Assembly: GCA_048394785.1 (NCBI GenBank)
Contig: DBFJGL010000080.1
Coordinates: 1-11,643 of the forward strand
DNA: 11,643 nt
Origin: DBFJGL01 sp048394785
GTDB lineage: Bacteria > Bacillota > Clostridia > Christensenellales > CAG-917
Direction of reading: 5' to 3'
Shown: positions 1-6,082 of the stretch, in pieces
Layout of the letters: the number at the start of each line of letters is the position of its first letter
Position numbering within the stretch: position 1 is the stretch's first letter
Made by a program: the position numbers and the translations under genes
The notes under the pieces: generated by a model
What the model was told of the DNA's origin: nothing
The model's input: the letters and a program-made list of their open reading frames with translations, nothing else
Database searches by the model: none

Positions 1-61
1 GAATATTACCATATAGCTTATTAAAATACAAGCGGAAATATAAATTACGGGGTTGCGGAGA

Positions 62-85
62 TTGCTCGCGCACTTGCGCGGGCAA
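62..85 (-). terminator. Hairpin after the dUTPase gene, possible terminator
   Basis: Positions 62-71 (TTGCTCGCGC) and 76-85 (GCGCGGGCAA) form a 10-pair stem around a 4-base loop. It starts 31 bases past the dUTPase stop codon. Read leftward, the stem has one C/A mismatch; read rightward, that position is a G-U wobble. No clear T-run follows on the minus strand, so factor-independent termination is uncertain. Its position after the last leftward gene is the main support. Positions 1-61 show nothing I can name. Confidence 0.45.
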
Positions 86-115
86 ATAAAAATTACCGTT
101 ACACTGCCGATAAAT

Positions 116-553
116 TTAACGATTGGGAGCAATATCGCTCAACTCGTAACCCTTTTTTTCGGACGTGCCGTATTGTCTCTTAAAATTTTCTTCGTTTTTC
201 GCAAGATAGCGACGGTACAGTTCTTCGCTGTCCATTCCGAAACGGTTGCACATTCCGACAAAGAAATGCAAGATGTCCACAAGCTCCTCTCTGACGTTAT
301 CCACAGACACTTCCTTGGGGTTTTTCCACCACTTGAAATTGACCTCGGCAATAAGTTCGGCAAGTTCGCTCAACATTGCGAGCGTCTGCTTTTGTATCCA
401 CTGCTCGGGAGTGACGTCCTGCAACCCTCTGTTTTTGATTACGTCTTGGTCGAACTTCTCCTGCATACGGAAAATTACGTCGAGTTTATCAAGTCCTCCG
501 AACTCGTCCGCATCAAAAAAATCAGTCTTTATTCCGCCGTCTTTTGTATCCAT
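116..553 (-). CDS. Dimeric all-alpha dUTPase (dUTPase_2-like)
   Basis: Likely hydrolyses dUTP to dUMP and pyrophosphate in the cytoplasm, keeping uracil out of DNA and supplying dUMP for thymidylate synthesis. The 145-residue protein shows the metal-binding signature of the all-alpha NTP pyrophosphatase superfamily. That signature is an ExxE at residues 63-66 in SELAELIAEV, then KWWKNP at 75-80, then EELVDILHF at 89-97 with E90 and D93 as the second ExxD pair. The KWW segment and overall length fit the dimeric dUTPase branch better than MazG. I place the start at the ATG at 553, because GAGG lies 6 bases upstream; the frame stays open to a TTG at 565, but that codon would overlap the GAGG. 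It follows the M16 protease gene after 31 bases with no promoter or terminator evident, so the two are probably co-transcribed. Another all-alpha nucleotide pyrophosphatase specificity cannot be excluded. Confidence 0.85.
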   Translation of the reverse strand: MDTKDGGIKTDFFDADEFGGLDKLDVIFRMQEKFDQDVIKNRGLQDVTPEQWIQKQTLAMLSELAELIAEVNFKWWKNPKEVSVDNVREELVDILHFFVGMCNRFGMDSEELYRRYLAKNEENFKRQYGTSEKKGYELSDIAPNR

Positions 554-584
554 ATTATACCTCAAAAACTATGTTTTTCCGTGA

Positions 585-1853
585 CTAAATCTCTTTTTTC
601 AGCACTTTGAGCATATCTTTGCCGCGCGTCTTCGCCACCATACTGCACGACGCCCTGCCGCAGTCGAACACTTCTTTCGCGACATCGCACACGTCCTCTA
701 CCGTCAGCGCGTCTATCTCCTCTATGCGTCCGTCGATGTCGTAAAGTCCGCCCGTCTGAACCGCGTGTCTGCCGAACGCTCTCATCATAGATGACGTACT
801 TTCCTGCCCGAGAACCATAGACGTTTTAAGCTGTTCCTTCCCCTTTTTCAACTCGTCCTCGGTTATGCCGCAATCGATAACCGTGTCTATCTCCGCGCGT
901 ATCGCCCTCACCGCCTCCTCGGCGTTCTCGGGAGAGGTCGCGGTATAAATTATAAACGCTCCGTTGTTTTCATAGGTGGACGGGTATCCCACTATCGTAT
1001 AACAGAGTCCAAGCTTTTCGCGCACGCCCTGAAAAAGTCTTGACGACATCTCCATGCCGAAAATCGCGGCGAGCAGCTGCACCGCCATACTCTTTTTGTG
1101 CCCGTAGCCGTAACTCGGAAAAGCGACGGCAAGGTGCGCCTGTTCAATCTCCTTCTTTCTGAACGCGAACGCACTTCTCGTTTCGGCGGGAGATACAGCC
1201 TCTCTCGCCGTTTGCTCGTCTTGCCCGAAACAGGATGCGAAATATTTTTCCGCAATCCCGACGGCGTCCGCTTCCGAAATGTTTCCCGCAACAGAAAGCA
1301 CGGTATTCGCCGCGGTATAGTGCTTGTCTTTATACTCTCTCAGCGTATCCGCATTGAAACGGCGCAGCGTTCCCTTTGTTCCGAGTATGGGTTTTTCGAG
1401 AGGATGTCCTTCGAAGAACGCGGAAGCGAGTTCTTCAAGACATATATCGTCGGGGGTATCTTCGCTTTCGTTGATTTCCTCAACCACAACTTTTTTTTCC
1501 CGTGCGAGTTCTTTGTCGTCGAATGCCGGATTGAAATATATATCGGACAGAACTTCCGCGCACTTTTCTGCGTTTACGTCCAAAGACACGGTATAAAAAC
1601 AAGTATAGCTTTTTGTGGTAAACGCGTTTATCTGCGCGCCCAGACTGTCGATTTCGTTGACTATGTCAAACGCGCTCCTCGTCGAAGTGCCTTTGAACGC
1701 CATATGCTCTATAAAGTGGGAAATGCCGGACAATTCGCGCGGCTCGGTGACGGAACCCGCACCTGCAAACACGCCTATCGCAACCGAACGCACGGCGGTG
1801 TTTTGCACAAGCACAAGGTTCATACCGTTATCAAAACGAATGATTTTTTGCAT
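585..1853 (-). CDS. mlpA: M16 family zinc metalloprotease (MlpA/YmxG-like)
   Basis: A 422-residue protein of the M16 (insulinase/processing peptidase) family, probably a cytoplasmic peptidase that degrades peptides in a closed chamber. The inverted zinc motif HxxEH is present as HFIEH at residues 46-50, with H46 and H50 as ligands and E49 as the catalytic base. The third ligand is probably E126 in VVVEEINESEDTP. The C-terminal half carries LFQGVREKLGLCYT, which fits the conserved Arg/Tyr substrate-binding region. Both half-sites are therefore intact, as in homodimeric bacterial members. The reading frame stays open far upstream (to 2537), but that stretch is antisense to ylxY. The start MQKIIRFDNG aligns with the usual family N-terminus. 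There is no Shine-Dalgarno before this ATG, and a TATAAT box ends six bases upstream, so the mRNA may be leaderless. The gene lies next to a YlxY homologue, as in B. subtilis, but in the opposite orientation. Confidence 0.93.
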   Translation of the reverse strand: MQKIIRFDNGMNLVLVQNTAVRSVAIGVFAGAGSVTEPRELSGISHFIEHMAFKGTSTRSAFDIVNEIDSLGAQINAFTTKSYTCFYTVSLDVNAEKCAEVLSDIYFNPAFDDKELAREKKVVVEEINESEDTPDDICLEELASAFFEGHPLEKPILGTKGTLRRFNADTLREYKDKHYTAANTVLSVAGNISEADAVGIAEKYFASCFGQDEQTAREAVSPAETRSAFAFRKKEIEQAHLAVAFPSYGYGHKKSMAVQLLAAIFGMEMSSRLFQGVREKLGLCYTIVGYPSTYENNGAFIIYTATSPENAEEAVRAIRAEIDTVIDCGITEDELKKGKEQLKTSMVLGQESTSSMMRAFGRHAVQTGGLYDIDGRIEEIDALTVEDVCDVAKEVFDCGRASCSMVAKTRGKDMLKVLKKEI

Positions 1854-1859
1854 ACCGTT

Positions 1860-1888
1860 ATTATAACACATACTCGGGGTATCGTAAA
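1860..1888 (-). promoter_or_regulatory. Promoter of the mlpA-dUTPase operon
   Basis: On the minus strand, TTTACG (1888-1883) and TATAAT (1865-1860) are separated by 17 bases, and TGT before TATAAT gives an extended -10. The mlpA ATG begins six bases after the -10 box. Transcription would therefore start at or within a base or two of the A of ATG, leaving essentially no 5' leader. Confidence 0.75.
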
Positions 1889-1901
1889 CATATTTTATAT
1901 T

Positions 1902-2636
1902 ATGAAAGAGAAGGGTTTCAGGTTGGTAACCGCAAATATAGTCATAGCCGCAGTGCTCGTTCTCGCGCTGTCCGCGGCACTCGTTCTCACCCTGCCGAAA
2001 GAAGAAGAAAGCGTCTGGGTTAACGTAATCGACAGCGGCAATAAACAAGGCGAAAGCGTGAGTTTTATGTTTAACGTCTATCAAAATACCGACGAAGTTC
2101 TCGAAATTGCGCAAATATTCAAGAATTACGGTATGAACGCTACGTTTTTTGTGGGAGGCAGTTGGGTAAACAACAACGCGGACGCTTTGATAAAACTGTC
2201 CGCCGACGGCTTCGAAATCGGAAATCACGGCTATCTCCACCGCGACCACGCAAAGCTCAGCGAAGAACAGAACAGAGCCGAAATAGAAATCACCGAGCGG
2301 CTGATTGCCGCCACTCTCAACCATTTGTATTCCGACAACGGTGGTTATGCGTCGTCCATGCTGTTTGCGCCTCCGTCGGGCAGTTACGGCAAGAATATGT
2401 TTGCCGTGTGCGAAAAGCTGAATATGAAAGTAATTATGTGGACGCGAGATACCGTAGATTGGCGCGACAAAGACGCCGACGTCATTTATTCGCGCGCCGT
2501 AAAAGGTCTTGCCGCGGGCGATTTGGTGCTTATGCACCCCACCCCCGAAACAGTTAAAGCTCTGCCTCGCATTCTCGACGCCGTCGTAAACGCCGGGCTT
2601 AAAGCTGATACCGTCTCAAAAGTAATAGCGGCATAA
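1902..2636 (+). CDS. ylxY: YlxY-type polysaccharide deacetylase-fold protein
   Basis: A 244-residue envelope protein with an N-terminal membrane anchor or signal segment at about residues 8-30 and an external NodB-homology domain at about 52-240. Recognisable features are ATFFVGGSWV (80-89), GNHGYLH (107-113, with H109 and H113 as metal-type histidines), FAPPSGSYGK (155-164), DTVDW (183-187) and LVLMHP (208-213). The first NodB motif, normally TFDDG, is replaced by FMFNVYQNT at 55-63. The catalytic Asp is Asn and the metal-binding Asp is Val. As I recall, YlxY-family proteins characteristically lack this Asp pair, and FAPPSG and the DTxDW-to-LMHP spacing also match that family. The protein may therefore bind glycan or peptidoglycan without conventional deacetylation. 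The start is ATG 1902; no better upstream codon exists before the divergent mlpA start. No Shine-Dalgarno precedes it and I find no convincing promoter, so its expression signals are unclear. Confidence 0.85.
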   Translation: MKEKGFRLVTANIVIAAVLVLALSAALVLTLPKEEESVWVNVIDSGNKQGESVSFMFNVYQNTDEVLEIAQIFKNYGMNATFFVGGSWVNNNADALIKLSADGFEIGNHGYLHRDHAKLSEEQNRAEIEITERLIAATLNHLYSDNGGYASSMLFAPPSGSYGKNMFAVCEKLNMKVIMWTRDTVDWRDKDADVIYSRAVKGLAAGDLVLMHPTPETVKALPRILDAVVNAGLKADTVSKVIAA

Positions 2637-2681
2637 CTGTTTTTTGATTACGTCAAAACAAACGGTTGTTTCGCCGTACGA

Positions 2682-2706
2682 AAAGGACGCCTCTACGGCG
2701 TCCTTT
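2682..2706. terminator. Terminator hairpin between convergent ylxY and the phosphodiesterase gene
   Basis: AAAGGACGCC (2682-2691) and GGCGTCCTTT (2697-2706) form a perfect 10-bp stem with loop TCTAC. Rightward the stem ends in TTTC; leftward it ends in TTTTC. The T-runs are short but present on both strands. Its place between the stop of ylxY (2636) and the stop of the leftward gene (2770) suits a two-way terminator. Confidence 0.75.
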
Positions 2707-2769
2707 CGAATTGACAACATATATATTCTATGTTTCCCGTTGGCGATATTTTTGCAACAGCTCTCCGCT

Positions 2770-3903
2770 TTACGCCGCTTTTTGCATACTTTCGTTGATT
2801 TCGCACGCCATCTTAGGGTCGTCGGTCATTATCGCGTCCGCGCCGTTTAATATAAGCTGTCTGACGTCCTCGGGCTCGTTAATCGTCCAGAACTGCACCG
2901 CAAGTCCGTAACTGTGCGCGTAGTCTATGACAGCCTGCGTGCCGAAATTGAACCAAGCGAATTTATAAGGAATCTGCAGCACCTCGTATTTGACGTCGCG
3001 TTTGCCAAGATCTATGCCCCACAGAAACGCGTAATAGAAATTGAGAACTTCCTCTATACTCGCGGAACGCACCACGTCATCGGAATAATTCTTGTCGATG
3101 TGTTTCGTGATGTCCCCCTGAAAGGTTCCGACTATGGTACGCTCGATAATTTTGCCGTATTCTTCCATATTCATTATTCTGTAAAGTTCGTCCATAGCGC
3201 GCTTGCCGTGCTCGCCGCCGTCCTTGATTTCTATGATAAACTCTATATCTTTGTCGGGGCGCATCTCCGTGACGTACGCCAACAGCTCGTTAAGCTCCAA
3301 TATCCTGACCTTATCAAGCTCGCTTCCCGTCTTATCCTTATAAGGCATACTTCCGTCGGGAGCGACGAAGTTAGCGCCCATATTCAAGGTTTTCAACTCA
3401 GCCAGCGTTTTATCCTTTACTTTTACTCCCTTTTTTCCGAACACCTTGACGGAATCGGAAGTACGGTCGAGTTCGTGGTCGTGCAGAAGCACAAGATAAC
3501 CGTCCTTTGTCATATGCAAATCGAATTCGAGAATATCTACGCGATAACCGCCGTTAATTTCTTCGTCAAGACAAAGTTCGAACGCCGCCAAAGTTTCTTC
3601 GGGAGCGAGGTCGCCGCCCGCTCTGTGCGCCGAAATCATTGCGCGTTCGTCAAAAACTATGTACGGATTATCGCCGTCGTAAGACAGCACTCTGTCCACT
3701 CTCGCGCACGGCGAAGTCAGCGGCAAAATGAGAATATTGAGCACAAAAACAAAAATCAGCGCGCCCAGCACCGACCAAAGTATGCTCTTTTTGATTTTTT
3801 CGCGTTTTCTGATTTCAGCCTTAATCTCGGGACTGTCCGTAAGTTTTACGTTTACGCCGTCCTTATAATAATCGTAAAATACGTTTCTCTTAATCTTTTT
3901 CAT
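2770..3903 (-). CDS. Membrane-anchored glycerophosphodiester phosphodiesterase-like protein
   Basis: A 377-residue protein expected to hydrolyse glycerophosphodiesters to glycerol-3-phosphate and an alcohol. Substrates could be lipid headgroup remnants or polyglycerol-phosphate polymers, acted on outside the membrane. A basic, charged stretch (1-40) precedes one transmembrane helix at about 40-63, suggesting a short cytoplasmic tail and an external catalytic domain. Family motifs are ISAHRAGGDLAPEETLAAFE (90-109), ILEFDLHMTKDG (124-135, E126 and D128 as probable metal ligands) and LLHDHELDRTS (139-149, H141). Near the C-terminus FWTIN and ADAIMTDDP complete the TIM-barrel signature. The usual PENT of the first motif is PEET here (Asn to Glu at 103), so substrate or metal handling might differ. 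ATG 3903 has GGAG five bases upstream and a good promoter further up. It appears to be a single-gene transcription unit. Confidence 0.9.
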   Translation of the reverse strand: MKKIKRNVFYDYYKDGVNVKLTDSPEIKAEIRKREKIKKSILWSVLGALIFVFVLNILILPLTSPCARVDRVLSYDGDNPYIVFDERAMISAHRAGGDLAPEETLAAFELCLDEEINGGYRVDILEFDLHMTKDGYLVLLHDHELDRTSDSVKVFGKKGVKVKDKTLAELKTLNMGANFVAPDGSMPYKDKTGSELDKVRILELNELLAYVTEMRPDKDIEFIIEIKDGGEHGKRAMDELYRIMNMEEYGKIIERTIVGTFQGDITKHIDKNYSDDVVRSASIEEVLNFYYAFLWGIDLGKRDVKYEVLQIPYKFAWFNFGTQAVIDYAHSYGLAVQFWTINEPEDVRQLILNGADAIMTDDPKMACEINESMQKAA

Positions 3904-3933
3904 AATTTCTCCGTTTCCTTATCTCAGGTAAGC

Positions 3934-3962
3934 ATTATAACACGCGATACGGGCGATGTAAA
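3934..3962 (-). promoter_or_regulatory. Promoter of the phosphodiesterase gene
   Basis: On the minus strand, TTTACA (3962-3957), a 17-base spacer and TATAAT (3939-3934) with a TGT extended -10 make a strong sigma-A type promoter. The start site should fall near 3927, leaving a leader of about 25 bases that contains the GGAG site. Confidence 0.8.
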
Positions 3963-4129
3963 TATCGTAAGTGCGAAAGATGGAGAAAAATTAAATTAAA
4001 AATACACACGACGTTTTGCACCCGTTTTTATGCACTGGTTTATCCGCGAATATCGCGTTATTTGTTGTGTCAACTATGATTTTATTTCATATGGCGGCAA
4101 TCCTATAAACAATGCTTTTGTCGATAAAT

Positions 4130-4186
4130 TCGCATAAAACAGGGTTTAATGCCATATTTATGCAATATAAACGCCGTTTTATGCGA
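4130..4186. repeat. 57-bp imperfect palindrome in AT-rich intergenic DNA
   Basis: Outer arms TCGCATAAAAC (4130-4140) and GTTTTATGCGA (4176-4186) are perfect 11-bp inverted repeats. The inner arms continue imperfectly, with GGGTTTA opposite TATAAACGC, around a central GCCATATTTATGC. It lies 31 bases beyond the stop of the leftward 52-residue gene. It could be that gene's terminator, though the stem is AT-rich and lacks a clean T-run, or a protein-binding or mobile palindromic element. The remaining 3963-4129 shows no gene; it holds a CGCGA-ATA-TCGCG mini-palindrome at 4045-4057. Confidence 0.6.
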
Positions 4187-4217
4187 TAATCTGTTTTGGC
4201 ACAACCGCACAACCGAG

Positions 4218-4376
4218 TCAGTCGCATTTTCTGTAAAACTGTCCGAGCAAATCGACGGGCGGCAAAATCTCTCCTCTCGTGAGATTGACTTTATAGCCTG
4301 TGGCTCTGCCGTCGGCATAACACATCTCATACATTCCGCCTGTCTTAACTCTCGTCCCCGCTTCGTATCTCTCCAT
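4218..4376 (-). CDS. Small conserved-looking protein, 52 residues (YjzC-like?)
   Basis: I do not firmly recognise this gene. It is supported by an AAAGGAGG Shine-Dalgarno at 4388-4381, four bases before ATG 4376, and by an uninterrupted 52-codon frame ending in TGA at 4218. The protein is soluble, with no signal or membrane segment. The arrangement is AGTRVKTGGMYE at residues 6-17, a hydrophilic middle, VNLTRGEILPP at 30-40, and a C-terminal GQFYRKC. A Gly-rich start, a GxY near residue 14 and a V-L-xx-G-xxx-PP segment resemble short YjzC-like proteins, but this is a pattern impression only. A weak promoter, TTTACG (4471-4466), 17 bases, TAAACT (4448-4443), precedes it. An 8-bp tandem repeat GCACAACC x2 lies immediately after the stop (4199-4214). 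Confidence 0.65.
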   Translation of the reverse strand: MERYEAGTRVKTGGMYEMCYADGRATGYKVNLTRGEILPPVDLLGQFYRKCD

Positions 4377-4442
4377 ATGCCCTCCTTTCCGCCGCGATTG
4401 CTTCTCACTATCGAATTATCGTTTGCGGCTGCTGTCTTCGGA

Positions 4443-4471
4443 AGTTTATCCGTGCAGACAATATCCGTAAA
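4443..4471 (-). promoter_or_regulatory. Candidate promoter of the 52-residue gene
   Basis: On the minus strand TTTACG and TAAACT are separated by 17 bases. The -35 equals the mlpA -35, and the -10 matches four of six consensus bases. A start near 4436 would give a leader of about 60 bases. The rest of 4389-4588 shows no other gene. Confidence 0.4.
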
Positions 4472-4547
4472 ACGATTTTCGCCTCATTGGAGTCCGCAGT
4501 CTAATTTTTGCAATTTCTTTATCTTATTTTGAGTATTTATATGCGTT

Positions 4548-4583
4548 TTTATGACCAAAATTAAAACAAATATATTACGGAGG
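4548..4583 (+). promoter_or_regulatory. Candidate promoter and ribosome binding site of the ferritin-like gene
   Basis: TTTATG (4548-4553), 17 bases and TATATT (4571-4576) form a weak promoter. GGAGG at 4579-4583 sits five bases before ATG 4589. If this promoter is real, its -10 nearly abuts the Shine-Dalgarno, so either the leader is extremely short or transcription starts further upstream. The -35 overlaps a CGTTTTTATG word that recurs in this intergenic region. Confidence 0.35.
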
Positions 4584-4588
4584 TAATT

Positions 4589-5884
4589 ATGACTTTCAAC
4601 CCTTTCAGCGAAAAGCCGTTGAGCCTTGAAAAATGTTTCTCGTCCTGGAAAGAGATATACCCCAAGGCTTACGACAAAAACGAGGTAGACCCTTACACAA
4701 AGTGCCGTATAATTCTTATGAACGGCACCGAATACGAGCAGGTGTGGCATACTCACCAGGCAAGCCGCACATGCTGCGACAACAATATCCGCCGCGACCT
4801 TGCCGTAATACGCACAAGCGAGCAGATGCAGCAAAAGCGCATCGCGTACCTCAAACCGATTGACGAAACCGTGCTCGAAACCACGATAGGATACGAGCAG
4901 CTCGCAGTCGATTTGACCGCCGCGCTTGCAAAAAAAGAGAAAGACAGGTATGTGCGTGAAGCTTTGAATTTTGCGCTTTTGGAGGACTTCGACCACCTTT
5001 ACCGTTATTCGGATTTGCTGGAAATGGACGCAGGCATAAAAGCCGAGCGGCTTGTCGGCAAGTACACCGAAATTATGCCCGCGCGCCCCACGATTGCCCA
5101 TCATCGCCACCCTGCCGATAACGTCCGCCGTGCCATAAACGGAAAAACGGCGGATATTGCCACAAAGCTTCACACCAACATCATTACCGCCGCCGAACAG
5201 CAGACAATGAACTACTATATGAGCCTCGGCGCAACCTATACCAACGATCTGGGACGCAGGCTTTATATGGAAATCGGTATGGTAGAGGAAGAACACGTCA
5301 CGCAATACGGCTCGCTCATCGACACAGAATGCACTATGCTCGAAAGCTGTCTTATGCACGAATATACCGAGTGTTATCTCTATTACAGCTGTTATAAGAC
5401 GGAAACCGATTCAAACGTCAAAAAGATTTGGGAGCTGCATCTCGAACAGGAACTCGCGCATCTTCATATGATCGCGAATATGCTCAAAAAATATGAGAAA
5501 AAAGATTGGTGCGAAGTTATCCCCGGCGGAGAATTTCCCGATTTGCTCGAACTCGGCAGCAATATAGAATACGTGCGCGCGGTTCTCGACGGCTCCGTCA
5601 ACTTAACGTCCGTTAACGAAGACTACGAAAAGGTGTGCTGTCTTGCGGATAACTGCAATTTCTTCGGTTATCAAAACATCATAAACGGCAAAGAAAAATG
5701 CGTGCCCAGCCACGAAGTCATTTGCGCTTATACGGAGAAAAACGGCAAAGATTATCGCTTTGAAACGTCCCCCAACCCCATTCGCGAATTGCAGGACAGA
5801 ACCTCGGATAACACCGACGTAGGAAGAACAAAACAATGTACCTGCAACAACGATTGCCTCTGCCCCTCCTGCCGCTGTAAATAG
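4589..5884 (+). CDS. Ferritin-like di-iron protein with Cys-rich C-terminal tail, function unknown
   Basis: A 431-residue, apparently cytoplasmic protein that I do not recognise as a named family. Its central half has the carboxylate/histidine spacing of a ferritin or rubrerythrin four-helix bundle. The candidate ligands are E203 in AAEQQTMNYY, E233xxH236 in VEEEHVTQY, E258/E261 in HEYTE and E288xxH291 in LEQELAHLHM. The N-terminal half holds a second, weaker set: E103 in YEQLAVDL and D133xxH136 in LEDFDHLYRY. The last 15 residues, CTCNNDCLCPSCRCK, contain six cysteines in Cys-x-Cys and Cys-xx-Cys spacing like a metallothionein. Many other cysteines occur (C62-C63, C350-C351, C356, C371, C379). 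No signal peptide is seen. Inference: iron or other metal binding, storage, or peroxide and oxygen detoxification in an anaerobe. GGAGG five bases upstream fixes the start. It is monocistronic, ending before the terminator at 6021-6052. Confidence 0.85.
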   Translation: MTFNPFSEKPLSLEKCFSSWKEIYPKAYDKNEVDPYTKCRIILMNGTEYEQVWHTHQASRTCCDNNIRRDLAVIRTSEQMQQKRIAYLKPIDETVLETTIGYEQLAVDLTAALAKKEKDRYVREALNFALLEDFDHLYRYSDLLEMDAGIKAERLVGKYTEIMPARPTIAHHRHPADNVRRAINGKTADIATKLHTNIITAAEQQTMNYYMSLGATYTNDLGRRLYMEIGMVEEEHVTQYGSLIDTECTMLESCLMHEYTECYLYYSCYKTETDSNVKKIWELHLEQELAHLHMIANMLKKYEKKDWCEVIPGGEFPDLLELGSNIEYVRAVLDGSVNLTSVNEDYEKVCCLADNCNFFGYQNIINGKEKCVPSHEVICAYTEKNGKDYRFETSPNPIRELQDRTSDNTDVGRTKQCTCNNDCLCPSCRCK

Positions 5885-6020
5885 TACGATTGCAGATACT
5901 GTTAACGGGAAAAGCATAACCGACCGTTCAGCCGATTGCTCGGTCAAAACTAATATCGATATGAAAATTATATATTTTAATTCATAAACGATAATGATGT
6001 CTTTTAATGCTAAACCCATC

Positions 6021-6052
6021 GTAAAAGCCGACGCAAGTGCGTCGGCTTTTAC
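6021..6052. terminator. Strong two-way terminator between the ferritin-like gene and lysS
   Basis: GTAAAAGCCGACGCA (6021-6035) and its exact complement at 6038-6052 form a 15-bp perfect stem with only two unpaired central bases, effectively a four-base loop. The A4 and T4 flanks on the stem provide a U-run in both directions. It lies 136 bases after the ferritin-like stop and 30 bases after the lysS stop. Confidence 0.9.
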
Positions 6053-6082
6053 TTGTATTGTATTCATAAATTTTTACATCCG

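Noticed and set aside
297..305. Perfect DnaA-box-like TTATCCACA
   Set aside because: Single copy inside the dUTPase coding sequence; no cluster of boxes or AT-rich unwinding region, so not evidence of an origin.
554..559. TATAAT immediately before the dUTPase ATG
   Set aside because: A start site would fall inside the coding region, and the GAGG ribosome site just upstream would be excluded from the transcript; more likely spacer sequence in an operon.
1098..1901. Upstream extension of the ylxY frame on the plus strand
   Set aside because: It is antisense to the well-supported protease gene and its translation is rich in Arg/Phe/Val with no motif; ATG 1902 starts the membrane segment expected for YlxY.
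1854..2537. Upstream extension of the M16 protease frame on the minus strand
   Set aside because: It is antisense to ylxY, has no family similarity, and the protease N-terminus aligns with the ATG at 1853.
2914..3999. 361-codon plus-strand frame opposite the phosphodiesterase gene
   Set aside because: Antisense shadow: no ribosome site, no motif, and the opposite strand encodes all glycerophosphodiesterase signatures.
4199..4214. Tandem 8-bp repeat GCACAACC x2
   Set aside because: Only two units, next to a stop codon; no sign of a longer array, CRISPR or expandable repeat.
4149..4532. 127-codon plus-strand frame and the 101-codon minus frame at 4103-4408
   Set aside because: No ribosome site or coherent composition; the 52-codon minus frame with AAAGGAGG explains the region better.
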